Assembly (NCBI GenBank): GCA_900100595.1
Contig: FMUA01000004.1
Location: 1 to 64,000 of the forward strand
Length of the DNA: 64,000 bases
DNA from: Ruminococcaceae bacterium P7
Lineage (GTDB): Bacteria; Bacillota; Clostridia; Oscillospirales; Acutalibacteraceae
Direction of reading: 5' to 3'
The notes under the pieces were generated by a model. The model ran no database searches. It worked only from the letters and a program-made list of their open reading frames with translations, and was not told where the DNA came from. This document shows positions 8,691 through 18,193 of this stretch, one piece after another (positions within the stretch are counted from its first letter, which is position 1; each line of letters opens with the position of its first letter). Both the position numbers and the translations under genes were made by a program.

Positions 8691-11131
8691 CGGATAATCA
8701 AATAACGGAAATCATTCAGCAATGGTTTCTTGACGATGATAACAGTTGTGAAAAGCTATTTGTGTCGCAGACACAGAATACAACGAAATCTTTTATTGCA
8801 ATGCGTTTGATAAATACATATGGTCTTTATAAAAAAGATGCAAAATATAAAATGGATTTTGAATGCGCGTTAAGGAACTATCTTCTCTCATTTGGCACAA
8901 GTATTGTGATTCCAGATTACAAAATTATTGACACAGATTATTTTGGTTTGATTCAAAACGGTACGGGTGGACGCATCAATGCACATTATTCTTTGCCGTC
9001 GTATGTCAATTTTCAATTTGCGCGGAAGGTTTTTGAATGTATAAAATGCAAGCGAGAGGAAATTTCGTATAGTTGTTTTCTGAATCCGTATATTTATCAT
9101 CTGACTAACAAACAATTTAGAATGTTTAAGTCCGTAGAACAACAATTGGCGGTTATGGGAGCGTTAAGGACTCCTAGCGGCTATACTGCGCTAGTAGCAA
9201 TGTCCACAGGCGGCGGGAAAAGCCTGATGACATATACACTCGCTTACCAGGTTTTTAATTCTCTGACAGTGGTTGTTGTTCCCACAATTTCCTTAATGCT
9301 CGATCAGTATAGAAACGCCGAAAGAATAATAAAGCCTACATTACCGAACGAGATAATGTATTATTATAGCGGATGCAATGTTGATGAAGTGGTTAATGCA
9401 ATTACTCAAAAACAAATACGATTGCTATTCTTGTCTCCGGAAACAATTATCAAAAACAGGAGAGTACGTGACAGTTTATTATCTGCTGCAGTGGATGGAT
9501 ACTTTAAGAACTTAGTCGTAGACGAAGCACATATTGTTGTTGAATGGGGATCATCGTTTCGAATGGATTTCCAGTGTCTTGATGCAATAAGAAAACAATT
9601 GGTGAAGAATAATCCGGAACTAAGAACTTTTTTATTTTCTGCAACATTTAGCAAAAAGACGATTGATGATTTAAAGAACTTCTATTCTGATAAGAGGCAC
9701 TGGGTAGAAATTAGATTGGATGCTCTGAGAAGTGAATTGCATTTTGACATTATTCGCAGCCGTTCTCGTTCAGAGAAAAGCAATAGAATAATGGAACTTG
9801 TTTGTAAGTTGCCACATCCAATAATAATCTATGTGAATACACCCGATGATGCAGATATTCTTCAATCACACTTGGAAAAAATAGGATTTAATAATTCTCG
9901 TTGTTTTACCGGTCGAACAGGAAATGCGAAGCGAAAGAAAATTATTGAAGAATGGATAAACAACAAATTTGATATTATGATAGCAACGTGTGCGTTTGGT
10001 GTAGGTGTAGACAAACCTGATGTGCGAACGGTGCTTCATACTTATATTCCTTCGAGCCCGAATCAATACTATCAGGAGTGTGGTCGTGGAGGAAGAGATG
10101 GCTTGGCATGCTTGAATGCTATGACTTATATCTCTGATGATATAGATGCCGCGAAGTCGCTGATGCAAAAAGTTCTTACAGTAGAGAAGATGAGCGGACG
10201 CTGGTTTAGTATGTTGAACAGCGATAAAACATACAAAAGGATAAATGAAGTTATTATCGATACTTCTGTCAAACCTAATTACAGCGATAATGCTGTGTTT
10301 TACACAGAGGCAAATAACGCTGATATTGCATGGAACGTTTATGTCATATTACTGTTCCGAAGAGCAGATTTGCTGAGTATTGAAAAAGCGTCGTATGTTG
10401 ATGGAAAGTATATTTTTACTGTAAAAATAAAAAACAGAAGTATTTTATTTAATGATGAAACAGCTAAACAAATTATATCTTCTATACGAGCGGAAGAGTT
10501 CAGATGTATTCGTTCGGATATTTTAGAGTTAACATCTGCTCTGAAAAAAGTCGGCAATGTTTGTTGGTCTACTATGTTTAATGATGTGTACACGCTTACG
10601 GATGAATACTGTGCAGGATGCAATCAGCATGATGGTATTTGTAAAGAACACGCAAATTTATTTCCATTAAGAAAACCTGTCAGTGCTTTTGCGCTGTCTA
10701 CAACGGAGAAGATAAAAGAAATCATAGGTGGAGAAGATGAACAATTGATTCTATGCGAAGGTTCCTTTTTGCCGATGATAATTAGATTAACAAGAGCAGG
10801 AGTGGACACTGTAGTGATTCCTGACGATATGTCGCTTGAAATTAATCAAATAGATACCGATAACTCTAAACTGATGATAATGGGATATAAAGAGTTTTTT
10901 GAATTAAGCCGTGAGGATAACAGCGTCTATTTATCCGGAAGTATTTTATTTTGTTTGAGAGATAACAGTAAATTGGCAGAAAAGATATTGTTGGTTACAA
11001 GTCATAAGCAGTATTGCAGAATATTTCTTGTCCACCAAGATTTAGATATCATTGGAAGAAATAAAAAAATGTCCGAACTGGTAAACGGTACATGCAAAAG
11101 GGACTATATCATAAAAAAGGGGTTAGATTAA
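8687..11131 (+). CDS. RecQ-type DNA helicase, DpdF-like
   Basis: An 814-residue SF2 helicase. Walker A STGGGKS near 173, DEAH box at 279-282, motif III SATF near 321, GVGVDKPDVR near 438 and the RecQ-like QECGRGGRDG near 463. A cysteine cluster CAGCNQHDGIC near 645 may bind zinc, but there is no HRDC domain. The final 170 residues are unassigned. It is much larger than a housekeeping RecQ core and has an extended N-terminus before the helicase, as DpdF proteins do. Start ATG 8687 overlaps the previous stop, and its own TAA overlaps the next ATG, so it is embedded in the operon. Substrate is unknown; coupling with the SNF2-type and P-loop ATPase neighbours suggests one complex. Confidence 0.8.
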   Translation: MTDNQITEIIQQWFLDDDNSCEKLFVSQTQNTTKSFIAMRLINTYGLYKKDAKYKMDFECALRNYLLSFGTSIVIPDYKIIDTDYFGLIQNGTGGRINAHYSLPSYVNFQFARKVFECIKCKREEISYSCFLNPYIYHLTNKQFRMFKSVEQQLAVMGALRTPSGYTALVAMSTGGGKSLMTYTLAYQVFNSLTVVVVPTISLMLDQYRNAERIIKPTLPNEIMYYYSGCNVDEVVNAITQKQIRLLFLSPETIIKNRRVRDSLLSAAVDGYFKNLVVDEAHIVVEWGSSFRMDFQCLDAIRKQLVKNNPELRTFLFSATFSKKTIDDLKNFYSDKRHWVEIRLDALRSELHFDIIRSRSRSEKSNRIMELVCKLPHPIIIYVNTPDDADILQSHLEKIGFNNSRCFTGRTGNAKRKKIIEEWINNKFDIMIATCAFGVGVDKPDVRTVLHTYIPSSPNQYYQECGRGGRDGLACLNAMTYISDDIDAAKSLMQKVLTVEKMSGRWFSMLNSDKTYKRINEVIIDTSVKPNYSDNAVFYTEANNADIAWNVYVILLFRRADLLSIEKASYVDGKYIFTVKIKNRSILFNDETAKQIISSIRAEEFRCIRSDILELTSALKKVGNVCWSTMFNDVYTLTDEYCAGCNQHDGICKEHANLFPLRKPVSAFALSTTEKIKEIIGGEDEQLILCEGSFLPMIIRLTRAGVDTVVIPDDMSLEINQIDTDNSKLMIMGYKEFFELSREDNSVYLSGSILFCLRDNSKLAEKILLVTSHKQYCRIFLVHQDLDIIGRNKKMSELVNGTCKRDYIIKKGLD

Positions 11132-11958
11132 TGTTTTTTGATGCAATCAAAACAGAGCCGATACCGGAAAGAGTTTTTTCTCTTTCTTGTTTTGTAGCCG
11201 ACCAAGGACCCATTAAAGAAAAGGATTTAGAGAGTCGTTTTATTCCAAAAAACTTGAATACGGCGCGCACTTCATATTTTAGACCAATACTTGATACAGC
11301 AAAGGAACTAAAACTTATCGGCACTAATGAGAATGAAGATATAGTATTTCTGGGAGATAGGAATAGTATCAGTTCATTGAAGAGTATGAGAAAATACTGT
11401 AATTCTCTAATTTTTTGCGGTGATTTCAAATCAACAAATTTCTATAAAATCATTTCCTGCTTTTTGTCTGCAAATGATGATTGGTTAAGCCTTGGCTCGA
11501 TTACTGGATCTGATGAGATTATTAAGAAAATACATGAACAAACAGGTATTCCTACAACTACCCTAAAGAAAGACGTTCTTCTTGCTATCAGATTCTGGAT
11601 TAATTATCTTGGGTTTGGCTATTTCCATGAGAAATACATGGTTTTCTTGCCGAACATGTACACTGCCTTACATGATTTTATTGATTTGGGAAATGTTGAG
11701 AACGGTGTAGAATATACGATTGAAGAGTTTATAAATTTGTTACACGAGGGAGCTTCTGTGGCGCTTAAGCAGTCCAGGGTGACCCAAAAGCTGAATTTAG
11801 CTATGTCCAATGCATTAAGATTAATGCATGACAATAAAGAAATAGAACTGAGTCGACGCTTAGATAGCGAAAAAGTATGGCAACTTTTTCCTAATCCTGA
11901 GCATGTTTTTGTATCAGAAATTTCGCATGTAGTAGTTAATAAGGCGGTGAATCGATGA
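11131..11958 (+). CDS. Unknown 275-aa protein, DpdG-like by position
   Basis: Start ATG 11131 overlaps the preceding TAA and follows aaaaagggg. I recognise no catalytic motif. Two stretches look like helix-turn-helix or winged-helix segments: near 25-75 (KDLESRFIPKNLNTARTSYF) and a mid-protein TGIPTTTLKKDVLLAIRFW. This would suit a DNA- or protein-contacting adaptor. Its size and place between a RecQ-type helicase and a ~1050-residue ATPase match DpdG of the Dpd island. The stop overlaps the next start (ATGA). Function is not assignable from sequence alone. Confidence 0.5.
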   Translation: MFFDAIKTEPIPERVFSLSCFVADQGPIKEKDLESRFIPKNLNTARTSYFRPILDTAKELKLIGTNENEDIVFLGDRNSISSLKSMRKYCNSLIFCGDFKSTNFYKIISCFLSANDDWLSLGSITGSDEIIKKIHEQTGIPTTTLKKDVLLAIRFWINYLGFGYFHEKYMVFLPNMYTALHDFIDLGNVENGVEYTIEEFINLLHEGASVALKQSRVTQKLNLAMSNALRLMHDNKEIELSRRLDSEKVWQLFPNPEHVFVSEISHVVVNKAVNR

Positions 11959-14900
11959 ATGTTGAAGTTGTAAAAAATAGAATTAGCCGCGTTTTAAGAG
12001 TTGATTCTATTGATAGTACAGAATATGATTTTCTGGCTACACATGTTCCATTTCGCAGAATAAATGTAATTACTCACCACGGAAGTATACCAGAGGAAAT
12101 AGAAAAAACAGAGGAAGAAGTATACAGAGATATTTTTGTGAATACTGATTCTAACGAACATCAGTTTATAATCGTTGAAGGATCCAGCGGAGCAGGAAAG
12201 TCGCACTTCATCCGTTGGCTGAACGCTCGGTTAAATGTAAATGACTTGCGTAATGATGTTGTTTTATTAATCCGTCGCAGCGATAATACCTTGAAGGGCA
12301 CAATTCGTCAATTGCTTGAAATTAATGAGGTTAAGAAGATAGCAAATAAAGAAATCTACGAACGTCTTGTTAGAGCAAATCAGACAATATCAGAGCAGAA
12401 GTTTAAGTCTACTATTTATCATCAGTTCATTATCGAAATAGAGAATGATAAAAGCGAAAAACTTAGCAGGAATAAGATTAAACGGCTTGTAGCGTTGCTT
12501 AATAACAGTGCGTTTCAAGACAAAATGATGTCTGCGGGCGGTCCGATAGAAAGGATATACCACAAAATCGTTCATTCGTCCGCTAATGTGGATGTTGAAT
12601 CGGTAGCGCAATTCAGAACAGCAGATTTAACGCTTGATGTGGATTTTTTTGACTTGCTTGATGACGCGGATCAAAAAGCAAGAAGTTTTGCAAAGAACTT
12701 GATGGAGGACGGTGACGACGAGTTTATTCAAAAAATCACTGATTATCTTAATTCGTTTGTGGAGGTAGTTGTTCAGACAAGTGCTGGAATTGAGCCGGGA
12801 GATTTTCAGCAAATATTTAAGGAGATAAGACAAGAACTGTATAGACAAGGGAAAAGTTTAATTCTATTAGTTGAAGATATCACATCTTTCACAGGCGTTA
12901 ACCAAGCATTGTTGAATGCTTTAATAACAAGTCATGCAGGTGAAAACGCTCTTGATGAAATGTGCAGATTAATATCTGTTGTTGGAACAACAAGTGAATA
13001 TTATCGACAGTTTAGAGATAATTATCGTGACAGAATCACAAAGCAAGTAACAATCCATGACGGAACAATTGGAGATAACCAAAGTGATTTAATTGAGTTT
13101 TTTGCAAAGTATTTAAATGCCATATCGCTTGAGGAACGTGTCTTGGATGAATGGGTTAGTAATGGAGCGTACGTAGATGATTTACCTATACATGAAGAGA
13201 AAGTTCATCAGGATTGGGATTGGTATGAAATAGCACCCGAGAAAAGGATATCGCTTTTCCCATTTACCAAAAATGCGATACTAAATTTATATTATTCGAT
13301 GTCGGATAACAAGACGCCGAGATATATTTTACGAGATATTATTGAGCCGGCAATTAATGAAGTTGTCTATGATATTTCTGCATTTCCTAAGTTTTGCAGA
13401 AGCTGGCGCACTGCTATTCCTGAATCGGTAGAAAATAGAATCGGAAGCATTGTTTCAATGTTGGATATTCCGGAATCAGAAAAGACAGAGTATAGACAAA
13501 GATTGGTTGCATTTATCAGTTTCTGGTCAAATAAAGCATTGGAAATAACATCTGATGGATGCATTTCCGGGGTTAAAATTGAAGTTTATCGGGAGTTAGC
13601 GTTTAGTGCTTTTGTCGATCAGCTTCAGGCGACATCTCAGATTGTTCCTCCGAAAAATGTGCCAAATGACATTGAACTGCCGCAGACAACAGTACCCGAG
13701 CATGAATCTGCTTCCACGGAAATAGTTCAAACAAAACCAATCGTCCAAAAAGCTGTTTTTCAGATTGACTCTAAACAACAGAGAGACTATGATGCGTTTA
13801 AGCAACATGTTATTTCGTGGCATCGCGACGGTAAGCAATTGATACAATTTTTACAGGTAAGAGAGGTAATATCCGATTTTGTGTACGATACTATTAATTG
13901 GCAGCAAGAAGGTGTACCTCTGGATTCAATAAAGAGATTCAAAGATTCTGTTGGAAGCCACTTAATAGGAGTAGAAAGGCAGGATCAAGCAATAGATAAA
14001 TCCATATTCATATTAGATGATACGGAAGAAACATATCAACTACTCCTCTGCTTTGGTAAATGGACTTATTTGGGGAAAAAGTCATGGAAGTTTCCTGATG
14101 CAGCTTCTGCAGCCTTTTTTGCAACATCGTGGTTGGAAAACAACAAGAGCAGATTTGTTAATGCAGCAAACAATATTGCACCCGGTTGTAATATGCCACC
14201 CTATATTAAGGCAGCTATTATTCAACAAGCATATACAAGGTTACTGAATGGTACAGCGGGAGTGAGCATTGATAGCTTTCTTTTACCGAATGCAGATAAA
14301 AACTCTACTCCGTCATTTATTAACGGGCATTCAAAGAGCTGGTATGATGTTCATCGATTTATCTATTCTCAAGATATTCTTGCTGATACATATACCGCCT
14401 CAGTGAGATTTTTTAATTTAATTCAAGGTAGTCAACTTAAATCGAATATATTTGTATTAAATTATCCGTTGGTGAAAGCGGTTCAATCGGAAATAAAGCT
14501 TTCTCAACTCATGTTAAGTGAGGAAGAACTTAGTACCCTCGAAAAACGAGTAAAAGACAAACGAGAAATTTTTAAGTTTGCTGAAAAAACGTCAAAAAAG
14601 ATTCATGATGTAGTTGCTGATGAAATTGAACTAGCAAATCGTATTGCTTGTGAAATCACTTCTTTTTTTGATGGATTTGATATGGAAGATGATATGGAAG
14701 CAAGTGATATTAGAACACTTTTGGATGAAGTATTAAGCTTCTATCAGAAGTGTGTGGAAACAGGCATTAATATCAGAATTCAAGAAAATCTTGAAAGCGT
14801 GATTCAAAAAATAAAGTCCAGCGCTGATTCGATTGCTGCAGCGATTGGAAGATTAAAAGACGATTATTCCGGAAAAGACGATTTTGCTATACTTCAATCG

Positions 14901-15110
14901 TTTGCAGACAATCCAATAGGTTCGGTTCAGTTTCTTTTAAGCTTTTTGAAAAAAACTCTCATTGATGTTGAAGACGCAAAAGATAAATTAGAGGCTGAAA
15001 AGATGAAACTTACTAAAGAAGGTTCATGGATAGACAATACCGATCCGCGATTTTCAGAAGAGAATAAACGTGTTCAAGAGCTTGTTCTTAAACTTGAAGG
15101 AGTGATATAA
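11955..15110 (+). CDS. Large P-loop ATPase, DpdH-like
   Basis: A 1051-residue protein with Walker A GSSGAGKS at 76-83 and a Walker B-like ILLVEDI at 303-309, so a STAND/AAA-like ATPase domain occupies the N-terminal third. The middle region is unassigned and includes a Pro/Thr-rich linker near 570-600. Residues about 860-950 are charged and heptad-like, probably coiled coil, with a further charged helix at the C-terminus. The length and position after the 275-residue gene are as expected for DpdH, the ATPase of the Dpd restriction module. It is translationally coupled upstream, and the next gene starts 2 bases after its stop. A sensor or scaffold ATPase for the helicases is likely (inference). 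Confidence 0.6.
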   Translation: MNVEVVKNRISRVLRVDSIDSTEYDFLATHVPFRRINVITHHGSIPEEIEKTEEEVYRDIFVNTDSNEHQFIIVEGSSGAGKSHFIRWLNARLNVNDLRNDVVLLIRRSDNTLKGTIRQLLEINEVKKIANKEIYERLVRANQTISEQKFKSTIYHQFIIEIENDKSEKLSRNKIKRLVALLNNSAFQDKMMSAGGPIERIYHKIVHSSANVDVESVAQFRTADLTLDVDFFDLLDDADQKARSFAKNLMEDGDDEFIQKITDYLNSFVEVVVQTSAGIEPGDFQQIFKEIRQELYRQGKSLILLVEDITSFTGVNQALLNALITSHAGENALDEMCRLISVVGTTSEYYRQFRDNYRDRITKQVTIHDGTIGDNQSDLIEFFAKYLNAISLEERVLDEWVSNGAYVDDLPIHEEKVHQDWDWYEIAPEKRISLFPFTKNAILNLYYSMSDNKTPRYILRDIIEPAINEVVYDISAFPKFCRSWRTAIPESVENRIGSIVSMLDIPESEKTEYRQRLVAFISFWSNKALEITSDGCISGVKIEVYRELAFSAFVDQLQATSQIVPPKNVPNDIELPQTTVPEHESASTEIVQTKPIVQKAVFQIDSKQQRDYDAFKQHVISWHRDGKQLIQFLQVREVISDFVYDTINWQQEGVPLDSIKRFKDSVGSHLIGVERQDQAIDKSIFILDDTEETYQLLLCFGKWTYLGKKSWKFPDAASAAFFATSWLENNKSRFVNAANNIAPGCNMPPYIKAAIIQQAYTRLLNGTAGVSIDSFLLPNADKNSTPSFINGHSKSWYDVHRFIYSQDILADTYTASVRFFNLIQGSQLKSNIFVLNYPLVKAVQSEIKLSQLMLSEEELSTLEKRVKDKREIFKFAEKTSKKIHDVVADEIELANRIACEITSFFDGFDMEDDMEASDIRTLLDEVLSFYQKCVETGINIRIQENLESVIQKIKSSADSIAAAIGRLKDDYSGKDDFAILQSFADNPIGSVQFLLSFLKKTLIDVEDAKDKLEAEKMKLTKEGSWIDNTDPRFSEENKRVQELVLKLEGVI

Positions 15111-15111
15111 A

Positions 15112-15768
15112 ATGCTTCACCTCAAAATTCAAGAAACTATTCAGCTTATGGAGGCTGTGGAAGATAATAGAAAAACAGCGAATAATCATAAGGCAATAGC
15201 ACAGAAAAACACGATTTTTTTCAATAGCATTAATGTTTTTTCAAAAAATGTGGAATCATATTTTGTCGCGCGCGAAGTGGGATTTGACTTAACCGAAGAT
15301 GAGGAAATTACTCAAAACATGAAAGATATTATTGGGTGCATTAAAACAGCATTTGCTATTCAGGCGGCAAATGACGCTCGGTCTTTTGAAGAGAAAGTGC
15401 AGAAATTTAACAGAAGCATTTCAAATTGTTGGATTTCCTTCTTTCATAGGAAATATGATGAGTTACTGAGAGGTCTTGTTATTGCTAAGACTATTCATTC
15501 CACTCCAATGATAGTTGAGAAAATAATCTCTTCAATTAAGAAATGTGAAAAGTGGCCTTTGACTTCTAAAAACGCTGATGCTCTGCGTGATGGTGAAGAG
15601 AAGGGATTGTTATTACTGCGTGAAATGGAACTTGATGAAGATATTAAAGTCTTTCTGGAAAAAGTTAGTGCATCCACGGCAACAATAAGAGATGTAACGC
15701 CGGAGATATTTCAATGGATAATCAAAGAGAAACTTGATGACAAAATAGCGCTAACGATGAAGGAATGA
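15112..15768 (+). CDS. Helical 218-aa operon protein, function unknown
   Basis: It starts at ATG 15112, two bases after the ATPase stop, and overlaps the next gene by ATGA. The sequence is almost wholly predicted helix, rich in Lys/Glu, with no membrane segment and no motif I know. Residues about 1-60 and 85-125 look coiled-coil forming. Its place beside the DpdH-like ATPase suggests an accessory subunit of that ATPase. No function can be read from the sequence. Confidence 0.55.
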   Translation: MLHLKIQETIQLMEAVEDNRKTANNHKAIAQKNTIFFNSINVFSKNVESYFVAREVGFDLTEDEEITQNMKDIIGCIKTAFAIQAANDARSFEEKVQKFNRSISNCWISFFHRKYDELLRGLVIAKTIHSTPMIVEKIISSIKKCEKWPLTSKNADALRDGEEKGLLLLREMELDEDIKVFLEKVSASTATIRDVTPEIFQWIIKEKLDDKIALTMKE

Positions 15769-16601
15769 GCAAAAGTATGACAATTGTTGAAGCAATCAAA
15801 GAAGTATTAATGAATAGCTGCAATGGACTTACCAGTAAGGAAATATATAAGATAATAATGCAAAAAGGATTATATGAATTCAAAGCACAAGATCCTGTTA
15901 ATATTGTAAATGTAACAATTCGAAAACATTGTTTTGGGTTAGATTTTCCAAGTTCTAGTAAAAATAAATTCTTTGAAATTGTTAAAGAAGTCAGGGGTAA
16001 TAGTAAGTATATCAATTATTTGCCTCAAGAGAATGAAGAAAATACAGATGATGTTTCTTCAAAAGGCAACAAGGATCTATTACCTGAAGAACAATTGCAA
16101 AACTATTATGCAGATCACATAAAAAGCATAAGTAGTCAGTTGATGGAAAAGATACTAAATTCATCTCCAAAACTTTTTGAGGATATCGTAGTAGATTTAC
16201 TAATGAAAATGGGATATGGATATGACGATAAAGAAGCGGGATCTGTAACGAACTACACTCACGATGGTGGAGTGGATGGGATTATCAAAGAGGATAAACT
16301 TGGTTTGGACACAATATACATTCAAGCTAAACGATATTCTCCAAATAACAAAGTGAGTCGAAATGAGGTTGATCAGTTTGCGACTGCGATGGGAAAGAAA
16401 GGTGTAAAAAAAGGGGTATTCATAACTACTTCAAGTTTTGCTAAATCGGCGATTTCTGATTATTCAAAAAGCTTTGATAACAAGACAATCATATTAATTG
16501 ATGGGGAAAAGTTGATGAAGTACATGGTGAAGTACGAGGTTGGAATAGAAAATGTGAAAACATATAAAACCTATCAGATTAAGGATAGTTACTTTTACTA
16601 A
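15765..16601 (+). CDS. Winged-helix (HARE-HTH-like) plus Mrr-type restriction endonuclease
   Basis: A 278-residue two-domain protein. Residues 1-80 (TIVEAIKEVL, LTSKEIYKIIMQKGLY) match a HARE-HTH/HB1-type winged helix, a domain repeatedly linked to modified-DNA recognition. Residues about 125-265 form an Mrr_cat-like PD-(D/E)XK fold: a helix with FEDIVVDLLMKMGYGY near 138-154, catalytic D171 in HDGGVDGI, and Q187-A-K189 in IYIQAKRY. An acidic linker (84-110) joins them. This is expected to cut DNA in a modification-dependent manner, as type IV Mrr enzymes do. In this operon it is the clearest nuclease and the likely effector, with the helicases opening or translocating DNA. Overlapping start ATGA with the previous gene. 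Confidence 0.8.
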   Translation: MSKSMTIVEAIKEVLMNSCNGLTSKEIYKIIMQKGLYEFKAQDPVNIVNVTIRKHCFGLDFPSSSKNKFFEIVKEVRGNSKYINYLPQENEENTDDVSSKGNKDLLPEEQLQNYYADHIKSISSQLMEKILNSSPKLFEDIVVDLLMKMGYGYDDKEAGSVTNYTHDGGVDGIIKEDKLGLDTIYIQAKRYSPNNKVSRNEVDQFATAMGKKGVKKGVFITTSSFAKSAISDYSKSFDNKTIILIDGEKLMKYMVKYEVGIENVKTYKTYQIKDSYFY

Positions 16602-16615
16602 TTTAGTGGTGGGTT

Positions 16616-16969
16616 ATGAGAATAAAGTGGAGTCTTGAAGAAGCTGTTGTTTTATTGGAGTATTTCTTTGTGAGCAGAGGAGAGTACAAAGACTCTGAGC
16701 TGCAAACAATTCGCAATATGATGATAAAACGTGCATTAGAAATGAATATTGCGTATGATGAGAAGTTCAGAAATATTACCGGGTTGCGCATGCAGCTGGG
16801 GTGTATAGAATACGTTGTGACCGATGGAAAAAGCGGATTGCAAAATGCCGCAAGGATTTTTAACGATGCTTATGATTTGCTTCAAGAGAATCGTCCGAAA
16901 TATTATCTGATTCTTTCAGAATTTTACAAGAAATATCAGCAGGATATTGGGGGAGAAAACAATGAGTGA
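16616..16969 (+). CDS. Small operon protein, 117 aa, unknown
   Basis: ATG 16616 follows the nuclease stop by 14 bases and has ggtgggt upstream. The protein is helical, begins IKWSLEEAVVLLEYFF, and contains a segment RNITGLRMQLGCIEYVVTDGKSG that reads like a small DNA-binding-like fold. The EAVVLL / ITGLRMQLG pattern recurs in small proteins beside Mrr-type nucleases and helicases in Firmicutes, but I cannot name the family. Its final eight bases overlap the next start. Function unknown. Confidence 0.55.
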   Translation: MRIKWSLEEAVVLLEYFFVSRGEYKDSELQTIRNMMIKRALEMNIAYDEKFRNITGLRMQLGCIEYVVTDGKSGLQNAARIFNDAYDLLQENRPKYYLILSEFYKKYQQDIGGENNE

Positions 16970-18140
16970 AACCAGTCAGGCAATCATCAGGCAAATGACA
17001 GATATGGAATTCTATCCTGAGATTGCGGATATACAAAAAACAAATTTGAACCATTATAACCGGTTTCCGATGACAGATATCTTAGCACTCGGTATGTCGT
17101 TTGCTCCTGTTGTGGAGGCTATGCAGAACTTTATTCCTAAAATTGTTTCTCCGAACTCGATGATTTGTCGTGTAACCCTTCCGAAAAGCTGTCATCTCGC
17201 TGCTTTTCACGATGGTTCAGGTTTTCTGGGAACAGCGCTGAATGCAAATAATACTATTGCCGGTCAGGCGCGCATTAATCCGATAAAAACATCTGCGGGT
17301 GTTATGAAATGTAATCCTTACATGATGATAATCGCGGCAGCGTTGATTTGCATCAACAAAAAGATTGACGCAATCAAGAAAACTCAAGATGATATTCTGG
17401 CGTTTTTAGAGCAGAAAGAGCGCGCAAAGATTCAAGGCAATCTCAATTTTCTCACAGAGACGATGAACAACTACAAGTTCAATTGGGACAATGAGAAATA
17501 TTGCAACCATCATCACATCAAGGTGCTTGATATTAAACAGGAAACGGAGCAGAGCATTGAGCTTTATCGTTCCCGAATAGACGGAGTGTTTAACAATTCT
17601 GGACTATTTCACACCAGTTGGGATGTCAATGCCAAGAAAGACAAGCTATTTGCGTATCTCGGTGATTATCAGATGGCGGTTTATCTTTATGCGTTTTCTT
17701 CCTATGTTGAAGTATTGCTGCTTGGAAATTTTGAAGAAGGTTATATCAAACGAGTGATGGAAAAAGTGGAGCAGTATGCACTTGATTATCGTGAGCTGTT
17801 CACAGAGGTATCCGCAAAGCTTGAAAAGTTTTCAAAGGATTCCGTTAAGTCGAACGCAATGAGAGGCTTTGGAAATGTCAGCAAATTCCTCGGTCAGGCG
17901 GCGTCAAACGTTCCCTTGTTCAAGGATAATAAAATCGATAAAGGTTTGGTGAATAACGGGGAGTTATTAGAGAAGGCAGAAGTAGAATTCAATCAATCGG
18001 TTTCTAAAGAATTGTCTGTCCGCAGAAGCGTCGACGTAAGTGCATTTCTTGAGAACCTTAGAATGATTAACAATCTGTATAATCATCCGGTTCAGATGTT
18101 GTTTGACACGGAAAATGTCTATCTGAAGCAGATTGCTTAA
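16962..18140 (+). CDS. Unknown 392-aa protein, last gene of the helicase operon
   Basis: Start ATG 16962 preferred because ggggga lies upstream and it overlaps the previous stop. The protein has a glycine/alanine-rich N-terminal third, a short hydrophobic stretch MMIIAAALICI near 120-132 too short to be confidently transmembrane, then a long helical region from 135 to about 300 (INKKIDAIKKTQDDILAFLEQKE). It could be a membrane-proximal or pore-type effector, but no known domain is visible. Composition changes abruptly after its stop, so it appears to close the transferred island. Confidence 0.5.
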   Translation: MSETSQAIIRQMTDMEFYPEIADIQKTNLNHYNRFPMTDILALGMSFAPVVEAMQNFIPKIVSPNSMICRVTLPKSCHLAAFHDGSGFLGTALNANNTIAGQARINPIKTSAGVMKCNPYMMIIAAALICINKKIDAIKKTQDDILAFLEQKERAKIQGNLNFLTETMNNYKFNWDNEKYCNHHHIKVLDIKQETEQSIELYRSRIDGVFNNSGLFHTSWDVNAKKDKLFAYLGDYQMAVYLYAFSSYVEVLLLGNFEEGYIKRVMEKVEQYALDYRELFTEVSAKLEKFSKDSVKSNAMRGFGNVSKFLGQAASNVPLFKDNKIDKGLVNNGELLEKAEVEFNQSVSKELSVRRSVDVSAFLENLRMINNLYNHPVQMLFDTENVYLKQIA

Positions 18141-18193
18141 TGCCCGAATGGTGCTGATTGCTTTACATGAGAGGTAACAGAAGAAGGTGTAGT

